The notes: generated from the sequence alone by a model not told the origin. DNA of 64,000 nucleotides from Paenibacillus sp. E222 (GCF_013401555.1 NZ_CP058552.1:2356001-2420000); one strand, 5' to 3'; counted from the first letter of the stretch, positions 9,257 through 18,820 are shown. Made by a program: numbers and translations.

Positions 9257-9282
9257 TAAACGCCGTGCTTCAAGGTGAAACA
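9257..9282 (-). promoter_or_regulatory. Possible SigB-type promoter of the GlsB-like gene
   Basis: On the minus strand GTTTCA (9282-9277) and GTTTAT (9262-9257) are 14 bases apart, the same -35 hexamer and spacing as ahead of rsbV. The -10 matches the SigB consensus at 4 of 6 bases, so this is tentative. Confidence 0.35.
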
Positions 9283-9327
9283 ATCAATGTAGGGAGAGAT
9301 GTACTGGAAATTGTAGGATAATATAAT

Positions 9328-10023
9328 TCAGACGGAACGTTGAATCCCTTTTATCATGCAGAAGATCCAAGTCAGTCCAGCAGCAAATCCGGCGAAAACA
9401 TCGGTTGGAAAATGTACACCCAGCATGATACGGCTAAGGCCGACCAGGAATATAAATATGATTCCGCAAAGGACAGGCAGAGCAACGGCAGACTCACGTT
9501 GATGTCGTTCAATCGCCCAGATGACAAAGAGCATGCCATAAAACCCCATTGAGATCATCGCATGACCACTTGGAAAACTATATCCATGAACAACGAGCAG
9601 ATGTTCCAGCTCAGGTCTGCTGCGCCTGAATATTTCCTTCAATAAGGTGTTGAGAATCCACATCATGGCAAAACTGCTGAGTAACGCATATCCATATATG
9701 AGGAAACGGGGACGGCGCTGCCACAAGAATAGAATGGAAAAACCGATGGCTGCGATGGCAGAAAGTCTGAAAGAACCGAGCGCAGTAATGAATGAGATGA
9801 AAGGCAGCAGATGAAGACGTGAATCCGAGTTCAGATAAAATAACTGCTGGATACGGTCATCCAATGAAAGGACAGCATCGGTACCCAGCAGTGCTCCCAG
9901 AGCCGCCAGCAAGAAGACGACCGAAACGCTGGCTATAATTCCGACACCAGCCCAACTGAACAGTGGACGTACCGAAGTTTTGCGAGCTAACCCGGAAGTG
10001 GGGTAATGCGTTTTGCGCAACAT
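9328..10023 (-). CDS. PAP2-family membrane phosphatase
   Basis: A 231-residue integral membrane protein with about five or six helices and all three phosphatase motifs of the PAP2 superfamily: KEIFRRSRP, FPSGHAM and SRIMLGVHFPTDV, the last two holding the catalytic histidines. Such enzymes dephosphorylate lipid phosphates such as phosphatidic acid, phosphatidylglycerol phosphate or undecaprenyl pyrophosphate at the outer membrane face; the substrate here cannot be decided. GAAGGAGATAT is the ribosome site. The gene stands alone, divergent from the asparaginase gene. Confidence 0.88.
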   Translation of the reverse strand: MLRKTHYPTSGLARKTSVRPLFSWAGVGIIASVSVVFLLAALGALLGTDAVLSLDDRIQQLFYLNSDSRLHLLPFISFITALGSFRLSAIAAIGFSILFLWQRRPRFLIYGYALLSSFAMMWILNTLLKEIFRRSRPELEHLLVVHGYSFPSGHAMISMGFYGMLFVIWAIERHQRESAVALPVLCGIIFIFLVGLSRIMLGVHFPTDVFAGFAAGLTWIFCMIKGIQRSV

Positions 10024-10202
10024 AAATGAATATCTCCTTCAGTGATGGTAGTGGGTAGATAAAGATCGATAAAGGATTACCCGAAATGTCTGTCGAAAAA
10101 ACTGTAAAAACGTCGCTTTTGTACTATACTATTTAAGATATCCCATGCGGCGTCGTGACGCAAAGCAGAGATGAATTCGGGAGTATAAAGGAGAGAACTC
10201 GC

Positions 10203-11222
10203 ATGGAGAGTGCCCTGTTAATTAAAGAATACCGTGCGGGCGTCATGGAATGCGCCCATTACGGACACATAAGCATTACGGATGAGAACGGAAATGTTGT
10301 ATATTCAGCCGGAGACCCTCATTTTAGAGCGTTTACCCGTTCATCCGCCAAGCCTTTTCAGGCCATTCCGGGGATTCGTGCTGGTATTGCCGGGCATTAT
10401 GGTCTGACAGCCCAGGAGATTGCGATTATGTCTTCCTCGCACCGATCTGAACCGATGCATATTCAGGTGCTGGAACAGATCGAAAGCAAAATAGGATTGG
10501 GTGAAGGGTGCTTGATTTGCGCACCGAGTTACCCCCTCAATGAAGAAAGCCGAAATGAATGGCTGCGATCTCAAGGAGAGAAGCGTCGTATCCTCCACAA
10601 CTGCTCTGGTAAACATCTGGGCGTTCTCGCATACACTCAGATGAAACAGGCCGATTTGGGAAGTTATGCAGAGCCAGAACATCCGGTACAGCGCGAAATT
10701 CTGGAGACCATGGCCTATATGGCAGGGATTGAGCAGCAAGAGATTAAACTTGGGACGGATGGCTGCGGCTTTCCGGTATTTTCGTTGCCATTGTCGGCAT
10801 TGTCCAACGCATATCTGAAGCTGGCTTGCCCGGATCTGATCGAGGACCCGTCTACACGCTCCGCGGTAGAGACCATCACTGGAGCCATGAACGAATATCC
10901 GTTAATGGTAGGAGGAACGAAGCGTGTGGATTCCGTGCTGCTAGAAGATAGCAACATTGTAGCTAAGGGGGGCTTCAAGGGTGTGTTTGGTTTTGCCCTG
11001 AAAAAGGAACGCCTCGGAATTACGTTCAAAGTGCTTGACGGTTCAGAAGAAGAATGGGCCAATATTGCCCAATCCATTCTGGAGCAGATTGGCTATAGCA
11101 ATCGGAAAACCATTGAACGACTGGCAGAAGTATATCCACCTGACATTCGGAACGACGCTGGTAAAATCGTAGGGCGGGCAGAGATTGAATTCAAGCTTCA
11201 CTCACCTGAAGAAAGCGTATAA
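10203..11222 (+). CDS. Asparaginase (asparaginase II / Rhizobium-type family)
   Basis: A 339-residue member of the asparaginase II family, unrelated to the AnsA/AnsB fold. It would hydrolyse L-asparagine to aspartate and ammonia in the cytoplasm. Recognisable features are FTRSSAKPFQ near the N-terminus, MSSSHRSEP, HNCSGKHLG and GTDGCGFPVF. These Ser-Lys and Cys-containing motifs recur in the family. The start at 10203 has AAAGGAGAGA correctly spaced; a GTG 48 bases upstream lacks one. It is a single-gene unit. Confidence 0.85.
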   Translation: MESALLIKEYRAGVMECAHYGHISITDENGNVVYSAGDPHFRAFTRSSAKPFQAIPGIRAGIAGHYGLTAQEIAIMSSSHRSEPMHIQVLEQIESKIGLGEGCLICAPSYPLNEESRNEWLRSQGEKRRILHNCSGKHLGVLAYTQMKQADLGSYAEPEHPVQREILETMAYMAGIEQQEIKLGTDGCGFPVFSLPLSALSNAYLKLACPDLIEDPSTRSAVETITGAMNEYPLMVGGTKRVDSVLLEDSNIVAKGGFKGVFGFALKKERLGITFKVLDGSEEEWANIAQSILEQIGYSNRKTIERLAEVYPPDIRNDAGKIVGRAEIEFKLHSPEESV

Positions 11223-11365
11223 CCATAAGCAAGGGGCGTGATTAGAATTCCCGGACCACGGGTAAAGATGACATACCAACTGGTATTGATCTATAGAATT
11301 CTAAATATACACGCAAGAACTGCTGCGATAATGCGGCAGCTCTAAACTCTTGGAGGTGGATGAAC

Positions 11366-12091
11366 ATGATTAAAGTAGTGACATCGGAAGAAAGGCACAC
11401 GTCGGATCGAGGTTGGATACACAGTGAATTCAGCTTTTCCTTTGCGGACTATGATGATCCAAGCAATGCCCATTTTGGCTGTCTTCTGGCTCATAATGAC
11501 AACACACTGATGCCGCAGGAAGGCTTTAAGCGACATCCACATCATGACTTGGAGATTGTTAGTTATGTCATATCAGGTACATTGAAACATACGGATAGCA
11601 TGGGAACGGAGCAATTGTTGGAAGCGGGAACGGTTCAGGTCATGAGTGCGGGTACCGGGGTAGAGCATTCAGAGACTAACCCGTCCGAGGATGAACCGGT
11701 ACGTTTCCTACAGATGTGGTTCCTGCCATCCCAGCGCATGCTGAAGCCCTCGTATACCAATCGTCGTGTAGAGGCTGAGGAGCATCTGAACCGTCTTTGC
11801 CCGATTGTATCGGGACAAGGGGGAGAAGGAGCAGAGGGAGCATTGCCAATTTCACAGGATGTAACTTGCTATCTATCCCACCTGGAATCCGGTAAAAAAT
11901 TAATGTACCCTCAACATGAAGATCGGCGTACACATCTCTTCCTGATTAGTGGCCATATCGAGATTGTATGTTCAGACGGCAACTTCAATCTCAAGCCGGG
12001 TGATGCTGCACGAATCCGCAAAAGCTGTGATCTGCAAATTACAGGTACAGGCAGCGAGACAGCTGAATTTGTATTGGTGGATTTGCCTTGA
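11366..12091 (+). CDS. Pirin-family protein (possible quercetinase-like)
   Basis: A 241-residue bicupin of the pirin family. The N-terminal cupin contains the usual histidine cluster for one metal ion, RHPHHDLEIVSY and, further on, GVEHSETNP. A second cupin-like half ends at the C-terminus. Some bacterial pirins (E. coli YhhW) show quercetin 2,3-dioxygenase activity; others bind regulators, so the reaction is uncertain here. GGAGGTGG at 11352-11359 abuts the ATG at 11360 and is properly spaced for the ATG at 11366, which is preferred. A terminator follows. Confidence 0.87.
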   Translation: MIKVVTSEERHTSDRGWIHSEFSFSFADYDDPSNAHFGCLLAHNDNTLMPQEGFKRHPHHDLEIVSYVISGTLKHTDSMGTEQLLEAGTVQVMSAGTGVEHSETNPSEDEPVRFLQMWFLPSQRMLKPSYTNRRVEAEEHLNRLCPIVSGQGGEGAEGALPISQDVTCYLSHLESGKKLMYPQHEDRRTHLFLISGHIEIVCSDGNFNLKPGDAARIRKSCDLQITGTGSETAEFVLVDLP

Positions 12092-12108
12092 CGAAAAAAA
12101 ATAGCTGC

Positions 12109-12154
12109 AAAAGGACCTGTTCTCCACTGTGATGTGGAGAACAGGTCCTTTTTG
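12109..12154 (+). terminator. Rho-independent terminator after the pirin gene
   Basis: AAAGGACCTGTTCTCCAC pairs perfectly with the opposite arm around a TGTGAT loop, followed by T residues. The symmetrical stem could also serve the convergent minus-strand gene. Confidence 0.92.
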
Positions 12155-12215
12155 TACAGCTTGTGGTAGCTGCCTTCATAAAGGAGCCACTCAACGTTCC
12201 ATGGGCGATGCAGCC

Positions 12216-12440
12216 CTAGGACTTGCGGAGATTACCCAGTTCGGAAGCGACGGCTTCCACTTCAGAGATACTCAGATGTTCCTTGCTTAGGACCATTTCA
12301 TACAGGTCAAACAAATCTTCATACTTCTCAAGTGGGAAAGACGAAGCCTGCATGGCAGCTCCACTGGCCATCCGCAGTTTCGTTTTGATTGCTTCAATCA
12401 TATATTCCATGTTGGCTGCGCTTGCTTGCGTTAAATCCAT
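12216..12440 (-). CDS. UPF0435 / YfkK-family protein (DUF1128)
   Basis: A 74-residue soluble protein closely resembling B. subtilis YfkK: it shares the pattern MIEAIKTKLRMAS, the YEDLFDLYEMV segment and the C-terminal ending ASELGNLRK. The function is unknown. Longer reading is possible from an ATG at 12479, but GGAAGGGA lies 11 bases before the ATG at 12440, giving a length matching YfkK (71 residues). It is convergent with the pirin gene. Confidence 0.83.
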   Translation of the reverse strand: MDLTQASAANMEYMIEAIKTKLRMASGAAMQASSFPLEKYEDLFDLYEMVLSKEHLSISEVEAVASELGNLRKS

Positions 12441-12598
12441 CGTTATGTCCATCCCTTCCGTATCGGAAACTGTTGTCATTGTATCATGATTGGACAGGCT
12501 CAGGCCAATGCTTTTGCGGCGAAATCAAGCATCGGGTAAAATGAGGAATATAACCATAGAGCCTCAGCAGGAAGTACATGTGTAAAGGAGGTAAGAGA

Positions 12599-13141
12599 TT
12601 GGCAGTATATAAGCGGGAATTGGTTCGTCATCAAAGTAGGGAAGCCCGCCAAAATGTGCAGGGAGAAGACTTGGTTTTATTTTTCAAGCACATCTATAAG
12701 CTTCATTCACCGGATGAAATTACCTTTGTCTGTATCGGTACGGACCGTTCCACCGGAGATGCACTGGGCCCACTGACAGGCAGTCTGCTGCAGGAGGCCG
12801 GAGTGAATCACGTTGTAGGGACTCTGGCTTCTCCTTGTGATGCGGATACGTTGGAGAGGAGGCTGGCGCTTGTCCCGTCACATCATGCCATCATTGCTAT
12901 AGATGCTTGTCTGGGTCCAAAACAGGCAACAGGTACATACTATCTTGCGGAGCATCCACTTATTCCGGCAAAATCGGTTGGAGGCAAGCTGCCGCCAGTT
13001 GGTCATTACAGCGTGGCTGCTGTAGTGAATGCTAATGGACCGAGACCTTATTCCATTCTACAGATGACGTCACTTCATTTCGTTATGGGCATGTCCCGAA
13101 CGATTGCAGAGGCGGTCGCCGAAGCAGTGAAATACAGATAA
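12599..13141 (+). CDS. yyaC: YyaC-like spore protease family protein (DUF1256)
   Basis: A 180-residue protein with the YyaC fold, related to the germination protease family. The segments FVCIGTDRSTGDALGPL, IAIDACLG and PVGHYSVAAVV are characteristic. YyaC is produced in sporulating cells of Bacillus, but its physiological substrate is not established. The start is a TTG at 12599, seven bases after a perfect AAAGGAGGT at 12583-12591; the ATG 21 bases upstream contains that site and is rejected. Confidence 0.85.
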   Translation: MAVYKRELVRHQSREARQNVQGEDLVLFFKHIYKLHSPDEITFVCIGTDRSTGDALGPLTGSLLQEAGVNHVVGTLASPCDADTLERRLALVPSHHAIIAIDACLGPKQATGTYYLAEHPLIPAKSVGGKLPPVGHYSVAAVVNANGPRPYSILQMTSLHFVMGMSRTIAEAVAEAVKYR

Positions 13142-13217
13142 ACGTTTCATTAATGGTATGCAGGCTTAATAATATACAACTTGAATTAATTTAATTCGCG
13201 CAGAGAGAGGGATTTAT

Positions 13218-14009
13218 ATGGAAAAAGTGATGTGTGACGGAACGACGATTTGTTATGCCGAACAGGGTAAGGGAGAAGCGCTCATTTTGCTCCACGGATA
13301 CTGCGGCAGTTCATCCTACTGGGATGAAGTAGTGCCTGAGCTTGCACGCAGCTATCGTTGCATCGTACCCGATCTGCGTGGACATGGCAAAACGGACGCG
13401 CCTGTAGGTAGTTATACGATTGATCAGATGGGGAATGACGTATTGCAATTAATGGATGAGCTAAAGGTGGACAAGGCTGTCCTGCTTGGTCACTCCATGG
13501 GCGGATATATCGCACTTTCTATTGCACAGCGCCACCCAGAACGATTGAATGCCTTCGGCTTGATTCATTCCACAGCGTATCCGGATAGTGAGGAGGGTAA
13601 GGAAAAACGCCTTCGCGCAGTATCCACCATCCAGACGGAAGGCATTGTTCACTTTGTAGATGGGCTGGTTCCCGGTTTGTTTGCACCAGAACATGTAGAA
13701 TCGCTATCGGCGCAAGTGACACGTGTGAAGGAAATTGGTTATCAGACTGCTCCGCAAGGGGCAACTGGAGCTGCACTGGCTATGAGGGAACGTCCGGACC
13801 GCCGTGATGTATTGTCGGCGACACCACTTCCTGTCCTGCTGGTTGCCGGAGAGAAGGATGCTGTCATTCCGCCGGAACGTACATTTACAAGTGACAAGCC
13901 ACATATTACACAAGCCGTGATTCCTGGGGCAGGACATATGAGCATGTACGAAGCACCGGAAGAATTAATTCAGGTCATTACATCATTTTTGACGGGATTA
14001 TCGAAGTGA
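13218..14009 (+). CDS. Alpha/beta-fold hydrolase
   Basis: A 263-residue hydrolase of the alpha/beta fold. The oxyanion-hole segment is LLHGYCGSSSYWD, the nucleophile elbow LLGHSMGGY, the acid lies in AGEKDAVIPP and the catalytic histidine in PGAGHMSMYEAP. These complete a Ser-Asp-His triad. Substrates of this family range from esters to lactones and peroxidase-like reactions; none can be assigned. AGAGAGAGGG precedes the ATG. A terminator follows at 14076-14117. Confidence 0.88.
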   Translation: MEKVMCDGTTICYAEQGKGEALILLHGYCGSSSYWDEVVPELARSYRCIVPDLRGHGKTDAPVGSYTIDQMGNDVLQLMDELKVDKAVLLGHSMGGYIALSIAQRHPERLNAFGLIHSTAYPDSEEGKEKRLRAVSTIQTEGIVHFVDGLVPGLFAPEHVESLSAQVTRVKEIGYQTAPQGATGAALAMRERPDRRDVLSATPLPVLLVAGEKDAVIPPERTFTSDKPHITQAVIPGAGHMSMYEAPEELIQVITSFLTGLSK

Positions 14010-14075
14010 TTTTAAAGGAACATAAATAGAGTATCCGATGATTTCGCCTCCTTGGCGGAGCGCCGATACCTTGCT

Positions 14076-14118
14076 AAACCCCTGCAACGTTCGTTCCAGA
14101 ACGGCAGGGGTTTTATTT
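14076..14118 (+). terminator. Rho-independent terminator after the hydrolase gene
   Basis: AAACCCCTGC and GCAGGGGTTT form a 10-bp stem with a T-rich tail. Confidence 0.85.
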
Positions 14119-14252
14119 GTTCAGGGACAGAGCATGGGAGAGCCATTAAACCATGTTTTGGCTTTTTGTCATGGCATGAATTAAAATGATGAGAATGGAT
14201 CATGCAAGTCAAAGTGGAATGTACATGATCGAACGATGAGGGGGCACATAGC

Positions 14253-14942
14253 ATGTTCAGGAAAGATTATCTGCTCCGCATGATGGAGGAAATGACAGAA
14301 GCGATCGGCAAAGTATTTACACTCAAACAACAGCGAAAACATACGGAGGCCCTGTCCGAACTGGACGAGCTGCTGCGCAGGCAGTTTGGACTGAATTTAT
14401 CTCTGCTGAACTCACTGCCGGCTGAAGACGTCATTGAAATGTTCCGTTTTCGCGGCGTCATTGAAGTGGACAATCTGCAACACGCCGCCAGGCTGATCGA
14501 AGAAGAGGCGTACATTTATAATGAAAAGGCCAAAGTAGAGGGCATAGATGACCAGGAAAAAATGGAGTCAGAGGATGAAGCACTCATTCGTCTGATGAGA
14601 TCACTTCATTTTTACCTGTACGCACTGAATCATGGGGCTAATCCGAAGCTGCTGGATGCACCAGGTCGTGTGGAGGGAATATTGGAGCAGACGAAACTAT
14701 ATGAACTTCCGGCACGAACGGAAAAGCAGCTTGCCTTGTATCGTGAACAGCAGGGGCGTTATGATCAGGCTGAGAACAGCTGGTACAGATTGCTTCAGGT
14801 AGATGACAACCATCCCATTCATTACCGGGGTGAGGTACAGGCTTTCTATGAAAGGTTAAGACAACTGGAAGATGAGCAATTGCAGCAAGGTGGTTTGCCT
14901 CGTGAGGAAGTGGAAGAGGGGCTTGCCGAGCTGAATCGATAA
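14253..14942 (+). CDS. DUF6483-like hypothetical protein
   Basis: A 229-residue, mostly helical and acidic cytoplasmic protein. It begins MFRKDYLLRMMEEMTEAI and contains a KVFTLKQQRKHTEALSELDELL helix pair; the second half has the look of a TPR-like repeat (LYREQQGRYDQAENSWYRLL). It matches my memory of the DUF6483 family, seen mainly in Paenibacillus, with no known function. GAGGGGGC precedes the ATG. It is 46 bases before the methyltransferase gene and may be co-transcribed with it. Confidence 0.7.
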   Translation: MFRKDYLLRMMEEMTEAIGKVFTLKQQRKHTEALSELDELLRRQFGLNLSLLNSLPAEDVIEMFRFRGVIEVDNLQHAARLIEEEAYIYNEKAKVEGIDDQEKMESEDEALIRLMRSLHFYLYALNHGANPKLLDAPGRVEGILEQTKLYELPARTEKQLALYREQQGRYDQAENSWYRLLQVDDNHPIHYRGEVQAFYERLRQLEDEQLQQGGLPREEVEEGLAELNR

Positions 14943-14988
14943 ACCAATTGAATACGCCGTTAACTTGGAGAGGGAACGGAATTGTGGT

Positions 14989-16311
14989 ATGGTAACGGTT
15001 GACCAAACCAAATCGAAAGTGAGATGTACCCCCGTGGATTCATTGCGAAAGCTTATACAAGACATCTTTGAACAGAATTCGCTGATTACAGCGACCTGGA
15101 GCCAGCTGCGCAGACGGGACAATGTCTCGTATACCAAAGTGCAAGTCAAGCCGGTAACGCTCAAGAATCAGCTTCATTATCAATTCGCATTTCATTATAC
15201 CAACAAAGTGCTGCACGAGAATTTGACTCCGGCTGAAGCGGCAGAACGCATGACTTTGCTGTGCGAAGAGACGTTTCGTCAAGGATTGCTCTGTACGACA
15301 GACGCAGACTATCAAATTTTGATCAGCAAAAAATATAAAGTGTCCATCCTGACCAAGTCGGCTTCCAAGACGGCGGTGGACCTCTCGCATAATCGCAAAA
15401 AGCAATATGTGCTGGAAGATGGAGTTCCCGTTTCATTCCTGGTCGAGCTGGGGATTATGAGCGAGGAAGGCCGCGTTTTGGCTCGCAAGTACGACAAGTT
15501 CAGACAGATCAACCGTTTCCTCGAAATGGTGCAGGACGTTATCCCCCATTTGCCAGAGGGGCGCCCACTCACCATAGTTGATTTTGGCTGTGGAAAATCA
15601 TATCTGACTTTTGCTTTGTACCACTATTTGTCCGTACAACAGCGCAGATCGCTCAACATTATTGGCCTCGACTTAAAAGCCGATGTGATTGAACACTGTA
15701 ATGATCTGGCAAACAAATTGCATTACGGTGACCTGAAGTTCCTCGTTGGAGACATCGCTGACTACGACGAGCTGAATGAAGTGGATATGGTCGTAACGCT
15801 GCATGCCTGTGATACAGCAACCGATGCTGCTTTGGAGAAAGCTGTTCGTTGGGGCGCTTCGGTCATTTTATCTGTACCATGCTGTCAGCACGAGCTGTTT
15901 GACCAGATTGAATCCAACGTGATGAATCCGTTATTGTCACACGGTATTCTGAAGGAACGCTTCTCCGCTTTGGCAACGGATGCCATTCGTGCCAAGCTGC
16001 TCGATCTGATGGGTTACAAAACGCAGCTGCTTGAATTTATCGACATGGAGCATACGCCGAAAAATATTTTAATCCGCGCCGTACGAGGCCAGGCTGGGCA
16101 GACGGCTGACATGTGGAACGAATATACCGCATTCCGTGATTTCATTCACGCAGATCCTTATTTGGAGCGGGCTTGTGCGGACTTGCTCCCAGGTGGCGGC
16201 AAGCTGAAAGAAGCTGCGGCGAACCTTGGGATAGATGCAAACCAAGAGAATTCAAAAGGGGAATCGATCAAAGATGCCACCCAAGATGCTAGCCACTGTG
16301 ATCACTGTTGA
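14989..16311 (+). CDS. SAM-dependent methyltransferase (Methyltransf_32 type)
   Basis: A ~440-residue protein. After a ~180-residue N-terminal domain of unknown type, a class I methyltransferase domain begins with VDFGCGKSYLTFALYHYL, continues with NIIGLDLKADVIEHC and then has VVTLHACDTATD and SVPCCQHEL. These last motifs are those of the Methyltransf_32 family. The target is unknown; RNA or protein substrates are both plausible. The start is uncertain: the ATG at 14989 has only a weak site, while a TTG at 14965 would extend the protein by eight residues. Confidence 0.8.
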   Translation: MVTVDQTKSKVRCTPVDSLRKLIQDIFEQNSLITATWSQLRRRDNVSYTKVQVKPVTLKNQLHYQFAFHYTNKVLHENLTPAEAAERMTLLCEETFRQGLLCTTDADYQILISKKYKVSILTKSASKTAVDLSHNRKKQYVLEDGVPVSFLVELGIMSEEGRVLARKYDKFRQINRFLEMVQDVIPHLPEGRPLTIVDFGCGKSYLTFALYHYLSVQQRRSLNIIGLDLKADVIEHCNDLANKLHYGDLKFLVGDIADYDELNEVDMVVTLHACDTATDAALEKAVRWGASVILSVPCCQHELFDQIESNVMNPLLSHGILKERFSALATDAIRAKLLDLMGYKTQLLEFIDMEHTPKNILIRAVRGQAGQTADMWNEYTAFRDFIHADPYLERACADLLPGGGKLKEAAANLGIDANQENSKGESIKDATQDASHCDHC

Positions 16312-16488
16312 AAGGGATAATGAAGAGTGATGCATAATGTTTCACGGCAGAATGGTAAAAAGGATGAATGCATGATTAAGTTGCTAATCGTTTGAGACGA
16401 TGCAGTTCGTCTGCCATCGCCGTTGATGGGACATACTGGTAAGAGGGTCCCGTGAAAATATATATAATGTGCCAAAGGCATGAAATCA

Positions 16489-16524
16489 GGCAGAAGACCC
16501 TATTGGGGCTTCTGTCTTTTTTGG
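16489..16524 (+). terminator. Probable Rho-independent terminator
   Basis: GGCAGAAG pairs with CTTCTGTC (one G-T pair) around a 12-base loop, followed by TTTTTT. It separates the methyltransferase gene from the polymerase gene. Confidence 0.75.
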
Positions 16525-16576
16525 TTTGAAATTAATTAAGAAGAATATGGAGACGAGAGAGAGAGGAGGGAGAAGC

Positions 16577-18820
16577 ATGAAGGGGGCGAGATCAGATAAG
16601 AAGGATAAGTGGAGTAAGTTAGATAATACAAATAGGCTGGACAAGGTGGACAAAGCAAATCAAGGGATAGTGTTCTCCGGATTATCAGGTTCGGTATTAA
16701 CGGCAGTTCTTGGTTTAATTTCAGTGGCTTTACTGTTGGCAGGATGTCTATGTAGGGGATTGTTTTATGCTACGGACGTATATCCCATGGTATGGATGGC
16801 ATCAGGAAGTGTGCTTATTTGGTTTGTTTTGTTCATTATGTGCTTCAATGCACCGAAGGCTAGAGGACAGCTAGGGATCGCTCAGTGGTTGGAATACCTC
16901 AAACGACTATATGCTGCCATTATGCAGCATGCTCATTTCCGCTGGATGTTTTGGCCCCTGGCTATGGCCGTCTGGTTCGGCCTGCATGTATGGATAGGCT
17001 CTGTCAGCGTACAGGGAAGCATGGATGAGATGCTGCGCTGGAGCCTTCTGGCGATATTTGCGTTGCTAACCGTTACGTTGGCCGCACGCGCGAACGGAGC
17101 GCGATGGTTTGCCTGTGGCTGGCAATTGGCAGGCGGCTTGCTTGTGCTAAGCGGCGTGCTTGCCGCGTGCGGTGTGCTGCCGCTGCCTTACGGGGTCATG
17201 CGAACCGCTGACCCGGAGATCAGCTCCGCCGGAGCCCGGCTCGGCGGATTGCTGCAGTACCCCAATGCGTACGGTGCCGTTGTTGGCATGTACGCATTGG
17301 AGCGGCTGGCTGCCGCCGCGCGCGCCATAGCCCGGCCGTTGTCGGCCGGACGGCTCATCGCGGCAGTGCTGCCGCTCATGCCCGCGCAAGCCGCGCTCCT
17401 GCTGAGCGAGTCGCGCGGCGCTTGGCTGGCGACCGGCTGCGCCGCGCTCACCGCCTTCGCTTTGCAGCGGCGCGGTGCCCGCCTGCCGCTGCTGCTGGCC
17501 ACGGCCGCGCCCCTGGCGTGCGCGGCCTGGCTCTACCGCCAGCTGGCTGCGGCCCAGCTGGCGCCTGCACCCGTGCCCGGCCTGCTGGCACTGGCCGGGA
17601 CATGGGCAGCTGCGCTGCTCGGCACGCTGCTGCTGTGCCGTTTGTGGCACAGCGGCGCTCGTACGCGCACCGCTGCCCTTACGGCCACAGTGCTGGCGGG
17701 GATCACCGCCAGCACTGTGGCCGTGGCCTCCACCGCCGACCGCATGGCGGCTGGTGTCGGCACAGGGCTGTCCCGCCTTCAGATCTGGCGGGACGCCCTG
17801 AAGCTCTGGACCGAGGCCGCATGGCTGGGCCACGGGGGAGAGACATGGCGCAACATGTTTCGCGCCATCCAATCCTCGCCTTATGTCGGAGGCGAGGTCC
17901 ACAACGGCTTCCTCGATCTGGCCCTCGATACAGGTGTGATCGGGTTGCTGCTCATCGCCGAATGGTTCCTTTCCACGCTGCGAACGATGTGGAGGCATGC
18001 ACCTCAGCTGCTGCCCTCGGTTATTGTTTTTGGCCTCCATGGCGCTATGGACTTTGACTGGAGCTTCACCTTCCTATGGATGATGTTCATTTGGCTTGGA
18101 GGTTGGGCTCTCTCGTCTCCGACTTTACAGGAATCCGCGGCTGACCCAAAACGCCCTCGCTTTTTCCTCCCAATAAGCCCGTGGCCTCAACGGATATTGA
18201 CCGGACTGTTCGTCATGTTTTGGCTTGGCGGCACAGTCTGGCTTGCTGGACAACAAGTGGCAGCAGAACAACAATATCGTTTAGCCCTGTCAAAAAATAC
18301 AGAAGGTGCTGAACGAAAGATGCTGCTTACTGCGGCGTACAAGTTTAACCCCTACAGGCCGGATATCGCCATCTCCCTGTCCCGCACGCTTCCAGCGGAA
18401 AAGGCTGAATCCATATTGGTGCATAGCCTGTCCTTTTCCCCTGCTTCACCCCAACTCTACGGAGAGCTGGGGCGGTTGGCCGCTCAATCGGGTAGGGGGG
18501 AATCGGCTGGGAACTATTTTGAACATGGCCTGGCCCTGAATCGCTTTGACGCGTCCAGCCAGTCCCAAGCCTTGTACTGGATGGAACAGGCATCACGGAG
18601 GGAACTGGCGTCAGGGTATGCTGAACGAGGAAGACAGACCGCTGCTGCTGGAGTAAGGATGTACGAACGCTATAGACAATTGGCTCAAGAAGTGGCAGCA
18701 GGGGAGGAGAGAAATGATCGGCGTTTTGGGCTTGGAGAAGAAGCATTACGTTATGGGAATCATTTGCGGCTCCTTGCTTTTGGTCCACTTGCTTCAGAAG
18801 TGACCAGAAAAAGTCCCTGA
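16577..18820 (+). CDS. O-antigen ligase-like membrane polymerase with C-terminal TPR-like region
   Basis: A 747-residue membrane protein. After a charged, Lys/Asp-rich N-terminus (1-35) come roughly eleven hydrophobic helices. The Wzy/WaaL-type motif lies at about residues 400-460: RLQIWRDALKLW, WLGHGGETW and VHNGFLDLALDTGVIGLLL. After a last helix near 550 the tail is soluble with TPR-like helices. Such proteins polymerise or ligate surface glycans; the substrate is unknown, and there are no glycosyltransferases beside it. GAGGAGGGAG fixes the start at 16577 over an ATG 51 bases upstream. Bases ~17050-17900 are far richer in G+C than either end of the gene. Confidence 0.82.
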   Translation: MKGARSDKKDKWSKLDNTNRLDKVDKANQGIVFSGLSGSVLTAVLGLISVALLLAGCLCRGLFYATDVYPMVWMASGSVLIWFVLFIMCFNAPKARGQLGIAQWLEYLKRLYAAIMQHAHFRWMFWPLAMAVWFGLHVWIGSVSVQGSMDEMLRWSLLAIFALLTVTLAARANGARWFACGWQLAGGLLVLSGVLAACGVLPLPYGVMRTADPEISSAGARLGGLLQYPNAYGAVVGMYALERLAAAARAIARPLSAGRLIAAVLPLMPAQAALLLSESRGAWLATGCAALTAFALQRRGARLPLLLATAAPLACAAWLYRQLAAAQLAPAPVPGLLALAGTWAAALLGTLLLCRLWHSGARTRTAALTATVLAGITASTVAVASTADRMAAGVGTGLSRLQIWRDALKLWTEAAWLGHGGETWRNMFRAIQSSPYVGGEVHNGFLDLALDTGVIGLLLIAEWFLSTLRTMWRHAPQLLPSVIVFGLHGAMDFDWSFTFLWMMFIWLGGWALSSPTLQESAADPKRPRFFLPISPWPQRILTGLFVMFWLGGTVWLAGQQVAAEQQYRLALSKNTEGAERKMLLTAAYKFNPYRPDIAISLSRTLPAEKAESILVHSLSFSPASPQLYGELGRLAAQSGRGESAGNYFEHGLALNRFDASSQSQALYWMEQASRRELASGYAERGRQTAAAGVRMYERYRQLAQEVAAGEERNDRRFGLGEEALRYGNHLRLLAFGPLASEVTRKSP

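Noticed and set aside
17147..18057. Long open frames on both strands inside the GC-rich polymerase gene
   Set aside because: High GC removes stop codons in alternate frames; the products are low-complexity Ala/Arg/Pro runs and the membrane protein frame is clearly the real one.
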